64,000 nucleotides of DNA from Solirubrobacterales bacterium (GCA_016185345.1 JACPNS010000021.1:1-64000); one strand, 5' to 3'. Positions 17,196-25,884 are shown, counted from the first letter of the stretch. The notes: generated by a model from the sequence alone, not told the origin. Numbers and translations: made by a program.

Positions 17196-18692
17196 ATGGC
17201 TCATCAAAAGGACTTAGGCTCAGACGAGCTGCGCATAACGCGGGTATTTCCGCAATGGTTCAAGGACATGGACTCGGCCAAGAAGCCGGTCATCTCGTCG
17301 TTGATCCTGCTGATTGTTGCTGCGCCCTTCGCGATTTTCACGATCATCTCGTGGGGTAACGCTGCGGAAGCGCACGACCAGATCTCCGCGCTGCTCGCCA
17401 GCGGCGGAAGCAAGGCCGAGTTGCTCGTCGCAACCAACGATTTCAACTCCGCGAATGCCAGCGCGCGAACGGGCATTCTGCTCACTGCGACAATCGCGTG
17501 GATCGGCGCAATCTTCATAGCGCTCACCCTGACCAAACTTTCAACCGCGTGGTTGCGCCACATGACAGTCCGAGTGCGGCGTGCCGCAGAGGGTGACCTG
17601 ACCACAGAGATTCTGCGCGACAACGCCAGCCAGGTCGGAGACATCCAGGAAGCGCTCGGCAAGATGATCGCGAGCTTCCACGCCACGGTCACGCGCATCG
17701 ACCACGCTGCACTCGACCTTCGCGACTCCGCCAAGGAAATGTCCGGCATCTCGGACGAGGCCGGCGGAGCGATCGGCGAAGTCGCCCACTCAGTTTCAGT
17801 GATCAGCATCGGCGCTGGCAACCAGGTCGAGTTGATCGGAGACACATCACGCGAAGTCGGCGAGATCGAGCAGGCCGTTCGCGAAGCCGCCGACCACGCC
17901 CAGCACGCAAGCGAAGAATCTGCCGCAACCGAAGAACTGACCGACGAAGGTGTGCTCCGCGCAGCCGAGATCGAAGAGGCGATGGAAAACGTGCGCGCCA
18001 CCTCGATGGAGACGTCAAAGGTGATCCGCTCACTCGGTGAGAAGTCAACGAGTATCGACCTGATCGTGCGTTCGATCGCCGACATCGCCGAGCAGACCAA
18101 CCTTTTGGCGCTGAACGCCGCGATCGAAGCGGCTCGCGCGGGCGAACAGGGCCGCGGCTTCGCCGTCGTCGCCGAGGAAGTACGCAAGCTTGCAGAAGAC
18201 GCGCAGCAGTCAACCGGCGAGATCGCCGAGCTGACCGAACTGATCCGCGAGCAGACTGTCAAGGCAGTCGCAGCCGTGGACGACGGATCCGCGATCGTTG
18301 AGAAGGGCGCCGAGGCAGTCAGCCTCAACCGTCAGGCCTTCGCCGACATCAGCGAAGCCGTCGCAAACCTCAACACCGGCACCGCGAAGATCTCAGAGAT
18401 CGCTCGCGAAATCGCAGGCGACGCATCACGCGTCCGCGTTGAGATCGAGGACATCGCTTCAGTCGCCGAGGAATCCAGCGCATCGACCGAGCAGGTCAGC
18501 GCCGCAACCGAGGAATCGGCCGCCGCAGCGCAGGAAGTCACAGCAACCGCAGGCCGCGTCACGCAGACCGCCGTTGCCCTCGCAGACCTTGCATCCCAGT
18601 TCGTGCTCAAAGAGAAGGCGACGAAGAACGTCGTCCCGTTGGCCAAACCGACAGCCGTCCCAGACCGGCCGAGTAAGGAACGAGCAGCATGA
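17196..18692 (+). CDS. Methyl-accepting chemotaxis protein, class A, pair 3
   Basis: A 498-residue chemoreceptor with the class A N-terminus ([16 protein letters not shown]). TM1 about 31-53, short loop, TM2 about 91-112, HAMP with [15 protein letters not shown] and [12 protein letters not shown]. The tip is class A ([33 protein letters not shown]). The descending helix is more diverged than in the other two class A proteins ([15 protein letters not shown]). It has its own 97-base upstream gap with a possible promoter. ATGA overlap joins it to class B. Confidence 0.93.
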   Translation: MAHQKDLGSDELRITRVFPQWFKDMDSAKKPVISSLILLIVAAPFAIFTIISWGNAAEAHDQISALLASGGSKAELLVATNDFNSANASARTGILLTATIAWIGAIFIALTLTKLSTAWLRHMTVRVRRAAEGDLTTEILRDNASQVGDIQEALGKMIASFHATVTRIDHAALDLRDSAKEMSGISDEAGGAIGEVAHSVSVISIGAGNQVELIGDTSREVGEIEQAVREAADHAQHASEESAATEELTDEGVLRAAEIEEAMENVRATSMETSKVIRSLGEKSTSIDLIVRSIADIAEQTNLLALNAAIEAARAGEQGRGFAVVAEEVRKLAEDAQQSTGEIAELTELIREQTVKAVAAVDDGSAIVEKGAEAVSLNRQAFADISEAVANLNTGTAKISEIAREIAGDASRVRVEIEDIASVAEESSASTEQVSAATEESAAAAQEVTATAGRVTQTAVALADLASQFVLKEKATKNVVPLAKPTAVPDRPSKERAA

Positions 18693-20083
18693 GCAAACTC
18701 TTCTCGATGGGCCTGACCAAGGCCTACATAATCGTCACGATCATCGGTACGGTGCCGGCGGTCATATTCGGAATCTTCTTCTACAACGAGCTCGGTGGCT
18801 ACGGCGACCAGACGGCGCAGCTCGAGACTGCTGCCAGCGGTGCCGGGACTTTCAAAGCGGGCTCTATCCCCGACAACATCGACTACTCGCACAACATTGG
18901 GCTCTGGATGGGCGGCGTGGTGCTGACGTTCCTGTTTGCCGGTGCGCTGCTTCGGATCGTGCTCGGGAACGTCACATTGCGGACCTCCGAGAAGATGATC
19001 AGCGATATGCGTCGCGCAGCAACCGGCGATCTCTCAGGCGACCCCAAGGTCACCATGTCCAACGAGTACGGCGACCTGCAGCGCGCCTTCGTGCAGCTGC
19101 TCGGAAACTTCCGCACGACAATCGCGCGTATTGACCGCGCCTCAGGCGACCTGCGCCAGGCCGCGATGGAAATGTCACACACTTCAGACGAGGCCGGAAA
19201 CTCGATCGGCGAGGTCGCCCAGGCGATCAGCGCGATCAGCGAGGGCGCCGCACACCAGGTGGATCTTGTCGGCCGCTCTGCTGGCCACATCGAAGCGATC
19301 GAGCACGCCGTGCGCGACGCGTCCGGGCACGCAGAAGAGGCGCGTCGCCAGAGTGCCGCCACAGCTGAACTCGCCGACCAGGGCCTTGCCCGTGCCGCCG
19401 AAGTCGAGCAGTCGATGCAGGCAACGCGCGAGAGCTCGATGCGCACCGCCGAGATCGTCCGCGAGCTCGGCGAGAGTTCGGCAGACATCGATCAGATCGT
19501 CCAGTCGATCGCGGACATCGCCACCCAGACCAACATGCTTGCGCTGAATGCGTCGATCGAAGCCGCACGCGCCGGCGAACAGGGCCGCGGATTTGCGAAC
19601 GTCGCCGACGAGGTGCGCATGCTCGCCGAGGATGCGCAGTCCTCAGTCTCAGAGATCGCTTTACTCGTCCGCGAGATCAAGCTTGAAACCGACCATGCGG
19701 TCGCCGCAATGGAATCCGGCGTCACGCTGGTTGAAGACGGCTTCGACACCGTCGCCCGCAACCGCCAGACCTTCTACGACATCAGTGGAGCGATCCACGG
19801 ACTGCACGAACGCGCCGGCGAAATCAGCCAGCTGACATCCGGCATTGTTGAGGCTGCGGTCCACGTGCGCGAGCACGTTGCCGAGGTCGCAGTCGTGGCC
19901 GAGCAGTCGAGTGCATCGACCGAAGAGGTCAGTGCCTCCACCCAGGAGACTTCTGCTGCCTCGCAAGAGGTCACCGCTTCAGCGCAGAAGGTCGCCGACA
20001 CGGCGTCCACGCTGGCCGAGCTCTCGGGGCGTTTCAAGCTCCCCGAGGCGCCCGGCCAGGCCGCGGCAGCCAAAGCGGCGTAG
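18689..20083 (+). CDS. Methyl-accepting chemotaxis protein, class B, pair 3
   Basis: A 464-residue chemoreceptor coupled to the preceding gene by ATGA. TM1 about 11-32, extracellular loop about 37 residues, TM2 about 70-90. HAMP shows [10 protein letters not shown] and NEYGDLQRA. The tip is class [19 protein letters not shown] and [15 protein letters not shown]. It ends the receptor array. Beyond its stop are remnants of a histidine kinase, so the array's right border is eroded. Confidence 0.92.
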   Translation: MSKLFSMGLTKAYIIVTIIGTVPAVIFGIFFYNELGGYGDQTAQLETAASGAGTFKAGSIPDNIDYSHNIGLWMGGVVLTFLFAGALLRIVLGNVTLRTSEKMISDMRRAATGDLSGDPKVTMSNEYGDLQRAFVQLLGNFRTTIARIDRASGDLRQAAMEMSHTSDEAGNSIGEVAQAISAISEGAAHQVDLVGRSAGHIEAIEHAVRDASGHAEEARRQSAATAELADQGLARAAEVEQSMQATRESSMRTAEIVRELGESSADIDQIVQSIADIATQTNMLALNASIEAARAGEQGRGFANVADEVRMLAEDAQSSVSEIALLVREIKLETDHAVAAMESGVTLVEDGFDTVARNRQTFYDISGAIHGLHERAGEISQLTSGIVEAAVHVREHVAEVAVVAEQSSASTEEVSASTQETSAASQEVTASAQKVADTASTLAELSGRFKLPEAPGQAAAAKAA

Positions 20084-20089
20084 TCCTTG

Positions 20090-20294
20090 GCTCGAGAGCC
20101 TGCTCGATGCCCTCGCCAGCCCCATCGGGGTGGTCGTGCAGCGGATGCGTCTCACCGGCGATCTAAAGCAGTCTCGCAAGGATCTCGTGAAAGCCCGCGA
20201 GGAGGAACGTTGCCGCTTGTGTCGCGATCTCCCGCCGAGTCTTCCGCGATGGACTGAATGCAAGATCAACACCGCAAACCCGCAGTTGGCGTGA
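20090..20294 (+). pseudogene. Remnant of a DesK/NarX-type sensor histidine kinase
   Basis: The stretch reads LDALASPIGVVVQRMRLTG then DLKQSRKDLVKAREEERCRL and CRDLPPSLPRW. This matches the segment just before and at the start of the HisKA_3 dimerisation helix (LxxSRxxLVxAREEERRRLRRDLHDGLGP). The phospho-accepting His-Asp of RDLHDGLGP is replaced by PP, and the frame ends after about 65 codons without an ATPase domain. It is a decayed 3'-truncated and 5'-truncated fragment at the right border of the chemotaxis island. No full-length kinase gene is present here. The rest of 20295-20391 holds no gene. Confidence 0.65.
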
Positions 20295-20334
20295 TCGTGA
20301 TCACGATGTTCGAAGCTGCCGCCTGAGCGTCATT

Positions 20335-20352
20335 AGTTACAGAGGAGTAACT
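20335..20352. promoter_or_regulatory. Inverted repeat upstream of the VOC gene
   Basis: AGTTAC-N6-GTAACT forms a perfect 6-bp inverted repeat 40 bases before ATG 20392. Its position fits an operator for the VOC gene. No adjacent regulator gene is present, so the binding protein is unknown. Confidence 0.35.
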
Positions 20353-20391
20353 TGGATTGAGGCAGCCGGATAACTCTTGAATGGGGTACAG

Positions 20392-20796
20392 ATGCTTTCG
20401 AACGGAGATGTGATCGCGACTCTCGCGGTTAAGGACATCGAGCAGGGCAAGGCGTTCTATGGCGGGAAGCTCGGCCTCGTGCAGAGCATGGAGGACCCGG
20501 GTGGAGTTGGATACAAAGTTGGTGCGGGGCAGCTGTATGTGTACTCGTCACCGACGGCAGGCTCTAGCGACGCGACGGCAGCATTCTTTCGCGTTGACGA
20601 CGTGCGAACGGTCGTTTCGCAGCTCGCATCCGAGGGGATTTCGTTTGAGCACTACGAGATGCCGGGTACCCGGATCGAAGGTGACGTCCACGTGGTGGAC
20701 GGCAGTGACATAACTGCCGCCTGGTTCAAGGATCCAGACGGGAACATCATTGGAGTGGGGGACGGTGCTCGATGGGAATTGCAGACGGATGGGTAA
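20392..20796 (+). CDS. VOC superfamily (glyoxalase/bleomycin resistance-like) protein
   Basis: A 134-residue vicinal-oxygen-chelate fold protein made of two beta-alpha-beta-beta-beta modules. Module 1 is MLSNGDVIATLAVKDIEQG to about residue 60 and contains FYGGKLGLVQ; module 2 ends AAWFKDPDGNIIGVGD, a typical VOC close. The clear FKDPDGN motif supports the family, but the metal ligands and substrate cannot be assigned. I chose ATG 20392 (GGGG 5 bases upstream) instead of TTG 20377. A broken second copy follows directly at 20800-20995, so this was probably a duplicated locus. Confidence 0.8.
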   Translation: MLSNGDVIATLAVKDIEQGKAFYGGKLGLVQSMEDPGGVGYKVGAGQLYVYSSPTAGSSDATAAFFRVDDVRTVVSQLASEGISFEHYEMPGTRIEGDVHVVDGSDITAAWFKDPDGNIIGVGDGARWELQTDG

Positions 20797-20799
20797 ATG

Positions 20800-20995
20800 G
20801 TGGCGGTGCAAGCCTCTTCGTCCATGTCAGCGATACGGCAGGCAACGGTCAAGCCAACGCCGCGACTTGGCAGGCTGACGACGGCCGGTTGCCCGGGAGT
20901 TCGCGGCCAATCGATGGGGCTGCGGCGCCTTCACAAACGCATTGCTCCGCGACCCCGATGGGAACATCCTCGGGATCGTCAGCGGTGAGATGTAG
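20800..20995 (+). pseudogene. Frameshifted VOC-family fragment (decayed duplicate)
   Basis: One frame gives GGASLFVHVSDTAGNGQAN followed by AATWQADD, matching the middle of a VOC protein (compare LYVYSSPTAGSSDATAAFF in the intact gene). A different frame at 20948-20995 gives the usual VOC ending LRDPDGNILGIVSGEM and a stop. A frameshift between them and loss of the first module leave a pseudogene. Its stop abuts the stop of the convergent dehydrogenase (20996). Confidence 0.65.
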
Positions 20996-22459
20996 CTAGA
21001 AGTCCATCCCGACGTACTTGATCTCGAGGTACTCCTCGATTCCCTCAGATCCGCCTTCGCGACCGAACCCGCTCTGCTTGATCCCGCCGAACGGCGCAGC
21101 CGGGTTGCTGATCACGCCGCGGTTGAGACCGACCATGCCGGTCTCAAGGCCTTCGATCGTGCGGAAGGCGCGGCCGAGGTCTGCGGTGTATACGTAGGCA
21201 GCAAGTCCATACTCAGTTGCGTTTGCGCTGGCCAGAGCCTCTTCTTCGGTGCTGAAGGACTTGATCGGTGCGACCGGTCCAAAGACCTCATCCACAAGGA
21301 TGTTCGCGTCAGCTGAAAGGTCGCCGATCACCGTCGGCGGGTAGTAGAAGCCTGCGCCGTCAGGGCGCTCCCCACCGGTGAGGATCTTGCCGCCCTTGCT
21401 GACCGCATCCTCGACGAGGCCTTCAACGATCTCGCGCTGGCTCTCGTTGATCAGCGGTCCCACCTTGGTGTCTTCGAGCGTTCCGCGTCCGACCTTCATC
21501 GCGCCGAGGCGCTCGGCGAGCTTCTCACCGAACTGCTGGGCGATTGACTCGTGGGCGTGGAAGCGGTTGGCGGCGGTGCAGGCCTCGCCGTTGTTGCGCA
21601 TCTTGGCGAGGATCGCGCCCTCCACTGCTTTGTCGAGGTCTGCGTCCTCATGGACGATGAAGGGCGCGTTTCCGCCGAGCTCCATCGAGACCTTCAGGAC
21701 CTGGTCTGCGGACTGCTTGATCAGCTCCTTACCCACCGGGGTGGACCCGGTGAAGCTGAGCTTGCGGGTGCGCGGATCCTTGAGCAGAGGGCCGACGATC
21801 GCGCTCGCGCTTGATCCGCAGACGAGGTTCACGACGCCCGCCGGTAGGCCCGCATCGAGGAAAGCCTGGCCGAGCGCGAACGAGCTGAGCGGCGTTTCCT
21901 TCGCCGGCTTCATCACTACGGTGCAGCCAGCGGCGAGCGCCGGGCCGATCTTGCGGGTGGCCATTGCGGCCGGGAAGTTCCAAGGCGTGACAAATACACA
22001 AGGACCGAGCGCCTGCTTCATGGTGAGCAGTCGGCCCTGGCCGTTGGGCGCGGTGGCGTAGCGACCATTGATGCGCACGGCCTCTTCGCTGAACCAGCGC
22101 AGGAAGTCTGCGGCGTAGGCAACTTCGGCCCTCGACTCGCTGATCGGCTTGCCCATCTCGAGCGTCATCAGCAGCGCCAGCTCGTCGAGTCGGCTGGTCA
22201 TCGATTCGTAGACGGCGCGCAAGATCTCGCTGCGTTCGCGCGGCGGGGTCGCGGCCCAGGAGGCCTGGGCGTTCGATGCTGCGTCGAGCGCGGCAAGCGC
22301 CTCGGCTTCGCCTGCGTCAGTGATCGCGCAGAGCGGTTCGCCTGTCGAAGGATCGATCACATCAAGCGTCTTGCCAGTCTCAATCCAATTCCCGTTGATC
22401 AGCGCCCCCTTAGGGACGGAATCGACAACGGCTTGTTCTGAGGCTGCGGTGATCGTCAT
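20996..22459 (-). CDS. gabD: NAD(P)-dependent aldehyde dehydrogenase, succinate-semialdehyde type
   Basis: A 487-residue aldehyde dehydrogenase, closest in motifs to GabD succinate-semialdehyde dehydrogenases that oxidise succinate semialdehyde to succinate. Visible are the substrate/cofactor segment GPCVFVTPWNFPAAM, KPAKETPLSS, the Rossmann motif FTGSTPVGKELI, catalytic Glu in MELGGNAPFIV and catalytic Cys in NNGEACTAANR. EVFGPVAPI and PFGGIKQSGFGREGG close the fold. I chose ATG 22459: a TACGAT -10 box ends 7 bases upstream, and the longer frame to 22507 has no support. No GABA transaminase is adjacent, so the physiological aldehyde is uncertain. Confidence 0.88.
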   Translation of the reverse strand: MTITAASEQAVVDSVPKGALINGNWIETGKTLDVIDPSTGEPLCAITDAGEAEALAALDAASNAQASWAATPPRERSEILRAVYESMTSRLDELALLMTLEMGKPISESRAEVAYAADFLRWFSEEAVRINGRYATAPNGQGRLLTMKQALGPCVFVTPWNFPAAMATRKIGPALAAGCTVVMKPAKETPLSSFALGQAFLDAGLPAGVVNLVCGSSASAIVGPLLKDPRTRKLSFTGSTPVGKELIKQSADQVLKVSMELGGNAPFIVHEDADLDKAVEGAILAKMRNNGEACTAANRFHAHESIAQQFGEKLAERLGAMKVGRGTLEDTKVGPLINESQREIVEGLVEDAVSKGGKILTGGERPDGAGFYYPPTVIGDLSADANILVDEVFGPVAPIKSFSTEEEALASANATEYGLAAYVYTADLGRAFRTIEGLETGMVGLNRGVISNPAAPFGGIKQSGFGREGGSEGIEEYLEIKYVGMDF

Positions 22460-22466
22460 GCCCAGG

Positions 22467-22472
22467 ATCGTA
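22467..22472 (-). promoter_or_regulatory. -10 box of the aldehyde dehydrogenase (leaderless)
   Basis: On the minus strand TACGAT is followed by 7 bases and then ATG 22459. There is no ribosome binding site. The arrangement matches the other leaderless genes of this window. Confidence 0.45.
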
Positions 22473-22511
22473 TTACGCGGCAGAACCGGAGCTTCCGACC
22501 CCGACAACGGG

Positions 22512-22535
22512 GCGGGGCGCCCTCAAGCGCCCCGC
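22512..22535 (-). terminator. Hairpin terminator after the DUF4383 gene
   Basis: GCGGGGCGC (22512-22520), a six-base loop, and GCGCCCCGC (22527-22535) form a perfect 9-bp GC stem 15 bases beyond the DUF4383 stop. There is no T tract, as is common for actinobacterial terminators. It separates that gene from the dehydrogenase downstream. Confidence 0.6.
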
Positions 22536-22549
22536 GGCTTCATCGGCGT

Positions 22550-22999
22550 TCAGACAGCGTCGGCGTGACGATCCGGGCCGAGGCCCGCGGTCACTCCGAG
22601 CACGCCGATTGCGGCGTAGACGATCGCCGTCATGTCGTTCACCGGGAACATGCCGATCACGGAGGCCGTGAAGAGGCTCCAAATCGTCACGATCAGGTAG
22701 ACGACACCGACACCGACACAGGCCTTGCGGGCCCTGTCGGCTACGCGGCTTGCTGCGAGCAGCACGATGCCGGTCAGCAGCATCAGCAGTCCGCTCCAGC
22801 CGTTCACGTCCATGAACAGCAACTTGTCAGTGACGATCGCCTCGCCGGTGCTGAAGTCCGCATTCACGATCAACGCCAGAACTCCGACAACAGTGAGGAT
22901 CACGCCCGCGACAAGTGCGAACATCTGGGCGATTGAACCGTGGGCAATACCCGCGCCTACTTCTCGCAAGTTGTGCCCCTTCATTCCATGTGCTTCCAC
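22550..22999 (-). CDS. DUF4383 family membrane protein
   Basis: A small integral membrane protein (149 residues from GTG 22999, 144 from ATG 22984). Four hydrophobic helices are visible: AQMFALVAGVILTVVGVLA, GLLMLLTGIVLLAA, VGVVYLIVTIWSLF and AIVYAAIGVLGVTAGL. The pattern FxLVxGVxLxxVGVL...HxxxGxxxL matches DUF4383, a family of unknown function common in actinobacteria. GTG 22999 has GAGG 9 bases upstream and is slightly preferred. It diverges from the MBL gene at 23119. Confidence 0.7.
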   Translation of the reverse strand: MEAHGMKGHNLREVGAGIAHGSIAQMFALVAGVILTVVGVLALIVNADFSTGEAIVTDKLLFMDVNGWSGLLMLLTGIVLLAASRVADRARKACVGVGVVYLIVTIWSLFTASVIGMFPVNDMTAIVYAAIGVLGVTAGLGPDRHADAV

Positions 23000-23057
23000 C
23001 GTAACCACCCTCTTTCGAATTCGACGGTGAATGTATCCGGCGACCCAGGATGGGCCT

Positions 23058-23079
23058 CCAGTGATATTTACCCCACTGG
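23058..23079. promoter_or_regulatory. Inverted repeat in the DUF4383/MBL divergent gap
   Basis: CCAGTG-N10-CACTGG, a 6-bp inverted repeat in the 119-base divergent region, could be an operator or part of two back-to-back promoters. The A/T-rich spacer (ATATTTA) might hold a -10 box. Evidence is positional only. Confidence 0.25.
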
Positions 23080-23118
23080 CACCGTCCAGGTAACCGTTTT
23101 GCAAAGGGGCCTGCGTTG

Positions 23119-23922
23119 ATGTTGGTCGAGACTGGTGTTCCAGATCTGACCGTTGGCCTTGTTCGCGCGGACAATCCGTCGATCATGACGCTCGACGGAA
23201 CCAACACCTGGATCGTCGGCATTGGCGGAGCGAGCTGGGTGATCGATCCCGGACCCGATGATCCGACGCATCTCGAAGCCGTCGCGGCAGCGGCCCGCGA
23301 GCTTGGCGAACCAGGCGCGGTGCTGCTGACGCACGATCATCTCGATCACAGCGCCGGCCTTGACTCGATGGCCGAACTGCTCGGCGGCGTGCCAGTACTT
23401 CGCCATGGAGACGACTTCTCTGCCGTCCCTCTCGAGGTCACGTTCACGCCCGGCCACGCGGCAGATCATCTTGTCTTTCACTTCGGCAAGGACCAGTGCC
23501 GCGCTCTCTTCAGCGGCGACCTGATCCTCGGCCAATCCTCGACGATCGTCCCGCCCGGCGGCGGCACGCTGATCGCCTATCTCGAGTCGCTCGCCAGGGT
23601 CGCGGCAATCGCTCCCGACATCATCCTGCCCGGTCACGGCGAACCGATCGAAGATGCGCTCGCTGCGGTCGAAGCCCAGCGCGAGCATCGTCTGCAGCGC
23701 GAGCGCGACCTCGTGGCTGCGCTCGAAGACGGCCTCTACGACCGCGAAGGGTTGCTCGATCGAGTTTGGAGCGACGTCGGTCCTGAGCTACGAATCGCCG
23801 CCCACGTGACGATGCAGACCAACCTGGAGAAGCTCGATCTGGAGGGGCGCCTGCCGGCGGACTTCGAGAGTGAAGGTCGCAAGCGCTGGCAGCACCGCTA
23901 TCTGCCCGACTGGGCTACCTGA
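23119..23922 (+). CDS. Metallo-beta-lactamase fold hydrolase (LACTB2-like)
   Basis: A 267-residue MBL-fold hydrolase. The binuclear zinc motif is THDHLDHSAG (about 76-85), with further ligands in TPGHAADHL, SGDLILG and LPGHGEP. A C-terminal alpha-helical domain (RLQRERDLVAALEDG to LEKLDLEGRLP) corresponds to the winged-helix tail of LACTB2-type endoribonuclease/thioesterase-like proteins. Start ATG 23119 has AAGGGG 9 bases upstream. The substrate is unknown. Its end overlaps the convergent GH2 gene by 8 bases. Confidence 0.82.
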   Translation: MLVETGVPDLTVGLVRADNPSIMTLDGTNTWIVGIGGASWVIDPGPDDPTHLEAVAAAARELGEPGAVLLTHDHLDHSAGLDSMAELLGGVPVLRHGDDFSAVPLEVTFTPGHAADHLVFHFGKDQCRALFSGDLILGQSSTIVPPGGGTLIAYLESLARVAAIAPDIILPGHGEPIEDALAAVEAQREHRLQRERDLVAALEDGLYDREGLLDRVWSDVGPELRIAAHVTMQTNLEKLDLEGRLPADFESEGRKRWQHRYLPDWAT

Positions 23923-25801
23923 AGGGCGGCGTCGCCTTGAACTCACGTTCGATCAGCGCGGCGGCCGGCTTGGGCGAGCCATCGGCTTCGAAGAGTCCCT
24001 TGCGTGAGAACGGCGGAGTCGGGTCTGGGTTTCCGCCGGTCCAGCCCGGGCGCACCCAGTAGTCACGCAGGGCCCAGGCGAACAGGCCGTTCAGGTACTG
24101 AATGTTGCGCAGGATGTTCAGCTGTTGCGTGAAGAAGTTGGTCTGGAACTCGTACGTGCCGAGCTCGTCGGGGCTGCCACTTCGATTGGCTTCGGCGCCG
24201 AACTCGGTGATGAAGAGTGCCTGCTTGGAGTAGATCCTGCGCAGGTAATCCAGGTAGGGGCGCAATCCAGAAACCTTCAGTGTTGATCCGAGTTGGCCGG
24301 GGTACCAGCCGAAGTACTCGTTGATGCCGAGGATGTCCATGCGGCGATACGCCGGGTGCTGTAGCTCGTCCTCCGGTGACGAGGCGTAGTCGGCGCTGAT
24401 CAGCGCCTGTGGGTCGAGCTTCTTGATCTCCTTGATCTGCTTGACGAACATCTCGTCAAGGTATTTGGTGTCTGAGGGCACGGCCTCGTTGCTGAGGTTC
24501 CAGGTCAGCACCGACGAGTACTTGCGGTACTGCGCGACCATCTCTTTGGTCAGCTTGACGACCTGCCTCGGGTACGCCTTGGTGCGGAGCTGCGCATTGC
24601 GCGGGCGGAAATTCTGGATCTGGGACCACACGAGCACGCCGTTCTTGTCGGCCCACTCCATCTGCTGCGGCGCCATCGGGTAGTGGGTGCGGATCACGTT
24701 CACGCCGAGCTTCTTGAACAGGACATTGTTTGCAGCGCGCTGTGCCGGAGACAAGGCCGCGCCGGTCGCAACATCAGATTCGTGAAAGCTCACTCCGCGC
24801 AGTCTCGTCTTGAGACCGTTCATCGTGAGGATGCCTTTGCTCGAAACATCAAACTTTCGGATTCCGGCCTTCGAAGTGAAGGTCACACCGGGGCCGGAGA
24901 CCTTCACGTCGTACAGCTTGGGCGAGAGTGGCGACCAAAGCTTTGGCTTGCCGACGCGCGCGGTTCCGAAAACCTGCGCGCTGCTGCCGGCCTTCATCAA
25001 CGTCCTGCGGAACCTCACCGTTGACCCCCCGAAGCGGCCGCGCAACTGGATGCGCGACCTGCGGCCGAGGTTTTTCACGGTTGCGATCACAACTATGCGC
25101 GCGGAACCCTTGGCCCTCCCCTTTGAGGCGGTGAAGTAGGAACGCGTTGACACATCGGAAACGTCAACACGGGAAACGCGGCGCAGAACAACTTCGCGCA
25201 GCAGGCCGCCGAAGTTCCACCATCCACCGGTCAGCTGGTCGATGCGCTCCTCGACCGATGGCACCGACGTGACCGAGAGGCGACTGTCGATGCGTACAAC
25301 GAGTGTGTTCACTCCACTCCTGATGCTGGATGCGGGGACCTCAAACGGGATGTTGCCGCCGACGTGCTGGCCGATCTTGCGTCCGTTGAGATAGACATCT
25401 GCACGCAGGTTGGCACTGTTGAACTGGAGGATCCAGTTGGCGCCACCAGGCGCCGCCGGACGATTGAAATGGGTCGCGTACCAGGCGATGCTGCCCGTGT
25501 AGCTGGCCTCGGAGGCATCGCCAGCGTTGAAGGCGTTCGGGATCGTGATTTTCTTCCAGGACGCGAAGTTCTTCAATGACTGGTAACGGGCCGCGTTGCC
25601 GATGTTGGTCGGGTCTGCCTTGAGGAACCAGGTTCCGTCGAGTGTGAAGCGGTTCGTCTGGCCGTAGCTGAAAGGTGCACCCTTGCGCGGTTTGTCTGCG
25701 GCCATGGCGGGGCCGGCCGTGAGCGTGAGCAGCATTCCGGATACGAGTGCGGCCGCCAGAGCGACCGTGCGGAGATCATTTTTCGCGGGGAAAAGGTGCA
25801 C
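23915..25801 (-). CDS. Secreted glycoside hydrolase family 2 enzyme (beta-glucuronidase/galactosidase-like)
   Basis: A secreted GH2-type retaining glycosidase of about 628 residues. From GTG 25801 there is a good signal peptide (hydrophobic TVALAAALVSGMLLTLTAG, cleavage after PAMA). The sugar-binding jelly roll (about 50-215) includes SYTGSIAWYATHF and LRADVYLNGRKIGQHVGG; an immunoglobulin-like domain follows. The TIM barrel begins about 330 (RLRGVSFHES, GVNVIRTHYP). The acid/base Glu is in WNLSNEAV and the nucleophile Glu in FITEFGAEA. Longer starts (ATG 25873, GTG 25816) are possible but 25873 lies on the egtB promoter. A TAGGGT box at 25820-25815 favours TTG 25804 or GTG 25801. Substrate is not determinable. 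Confidence 0.82.
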   Translation of the reverse strand: MHLFPAKNDLRTVALAAALVSGMLLTLTAGPAMAADKPRKGAPFSYGQTNRFTLDGTWFLKADPTNIGNAARYQSLKNFASWKKITIPNAFNAGDASEASYTGSIAWYATHFNRPAAPGGANWILQFNSANLRADVYLNGRKIGQHVGGNIPFEVPASSIRSGVNTLVVRIDSRLSVTSVPSVEERIDQLTGGWWNFGGLLREVVLRRVSRVDVSDVSTRSYFTASKGRAKGSARIVVIATVKNLGRRSRIQLRGRFGGSTVRFRRTLMKAGSSAQVFGTARVGKPKLWSPLSPKLYDVKVSGPGVTFTSKAGIRKFDVSSKGILTMNGLKTRLRGVSFHESDVATGAALSPAQRAANNVLFKKLGVNVIRTHYPMAPQQMEWADKNGVLVWSQIQNFRPRNAQLRTKAYPRQVVKLTKEMVAQYRKYSSVLTWNLSNEAVPSDTKYLDEMFVKQIKEIKKLDPQALISADYASSPEDELQHPAYRRMDILGINEYFGWYPGQLGSTLKVSGLRPYLDYLRRIYSKQALFITEFGAEANRSGSPDELGTYEFQTNFFTQQLNILRNIQYLNGLFAWALRDYWVRPGWTGGNPDPTPPFSRKGLFEADGSPKPAAALIEREFKATPPFR

Positions 25802-25872
25802 CAAGTTGAAGAACACCCTAATGGCATGGCTTGTTGCGATCTTCCATCGACACATTCCCTGCAGAATGTGCA

Positions 25873-25878
25873 TAGAGT
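25873..25878 (+). promoter_or_regulatory. -10 box of egtB (leaderless)
   Basis: TAGAGT is followed by 6 bases and ATG 25885, with no ribosome binding site, so the transcript should be leaderless. The same hexamer recurs before the genes at 45128 and 61226. Confidence 0.5.
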
Positions 25879-25884
25879 GGCCCG

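Noticed and set aside
10735-20083. Sequence-assembly artefact explaining the repeated receptor pairs
   Set aside because: The three pairs differ throughout at protein level, with distinct transmembrane regions and linkers, so they are real old duplications.
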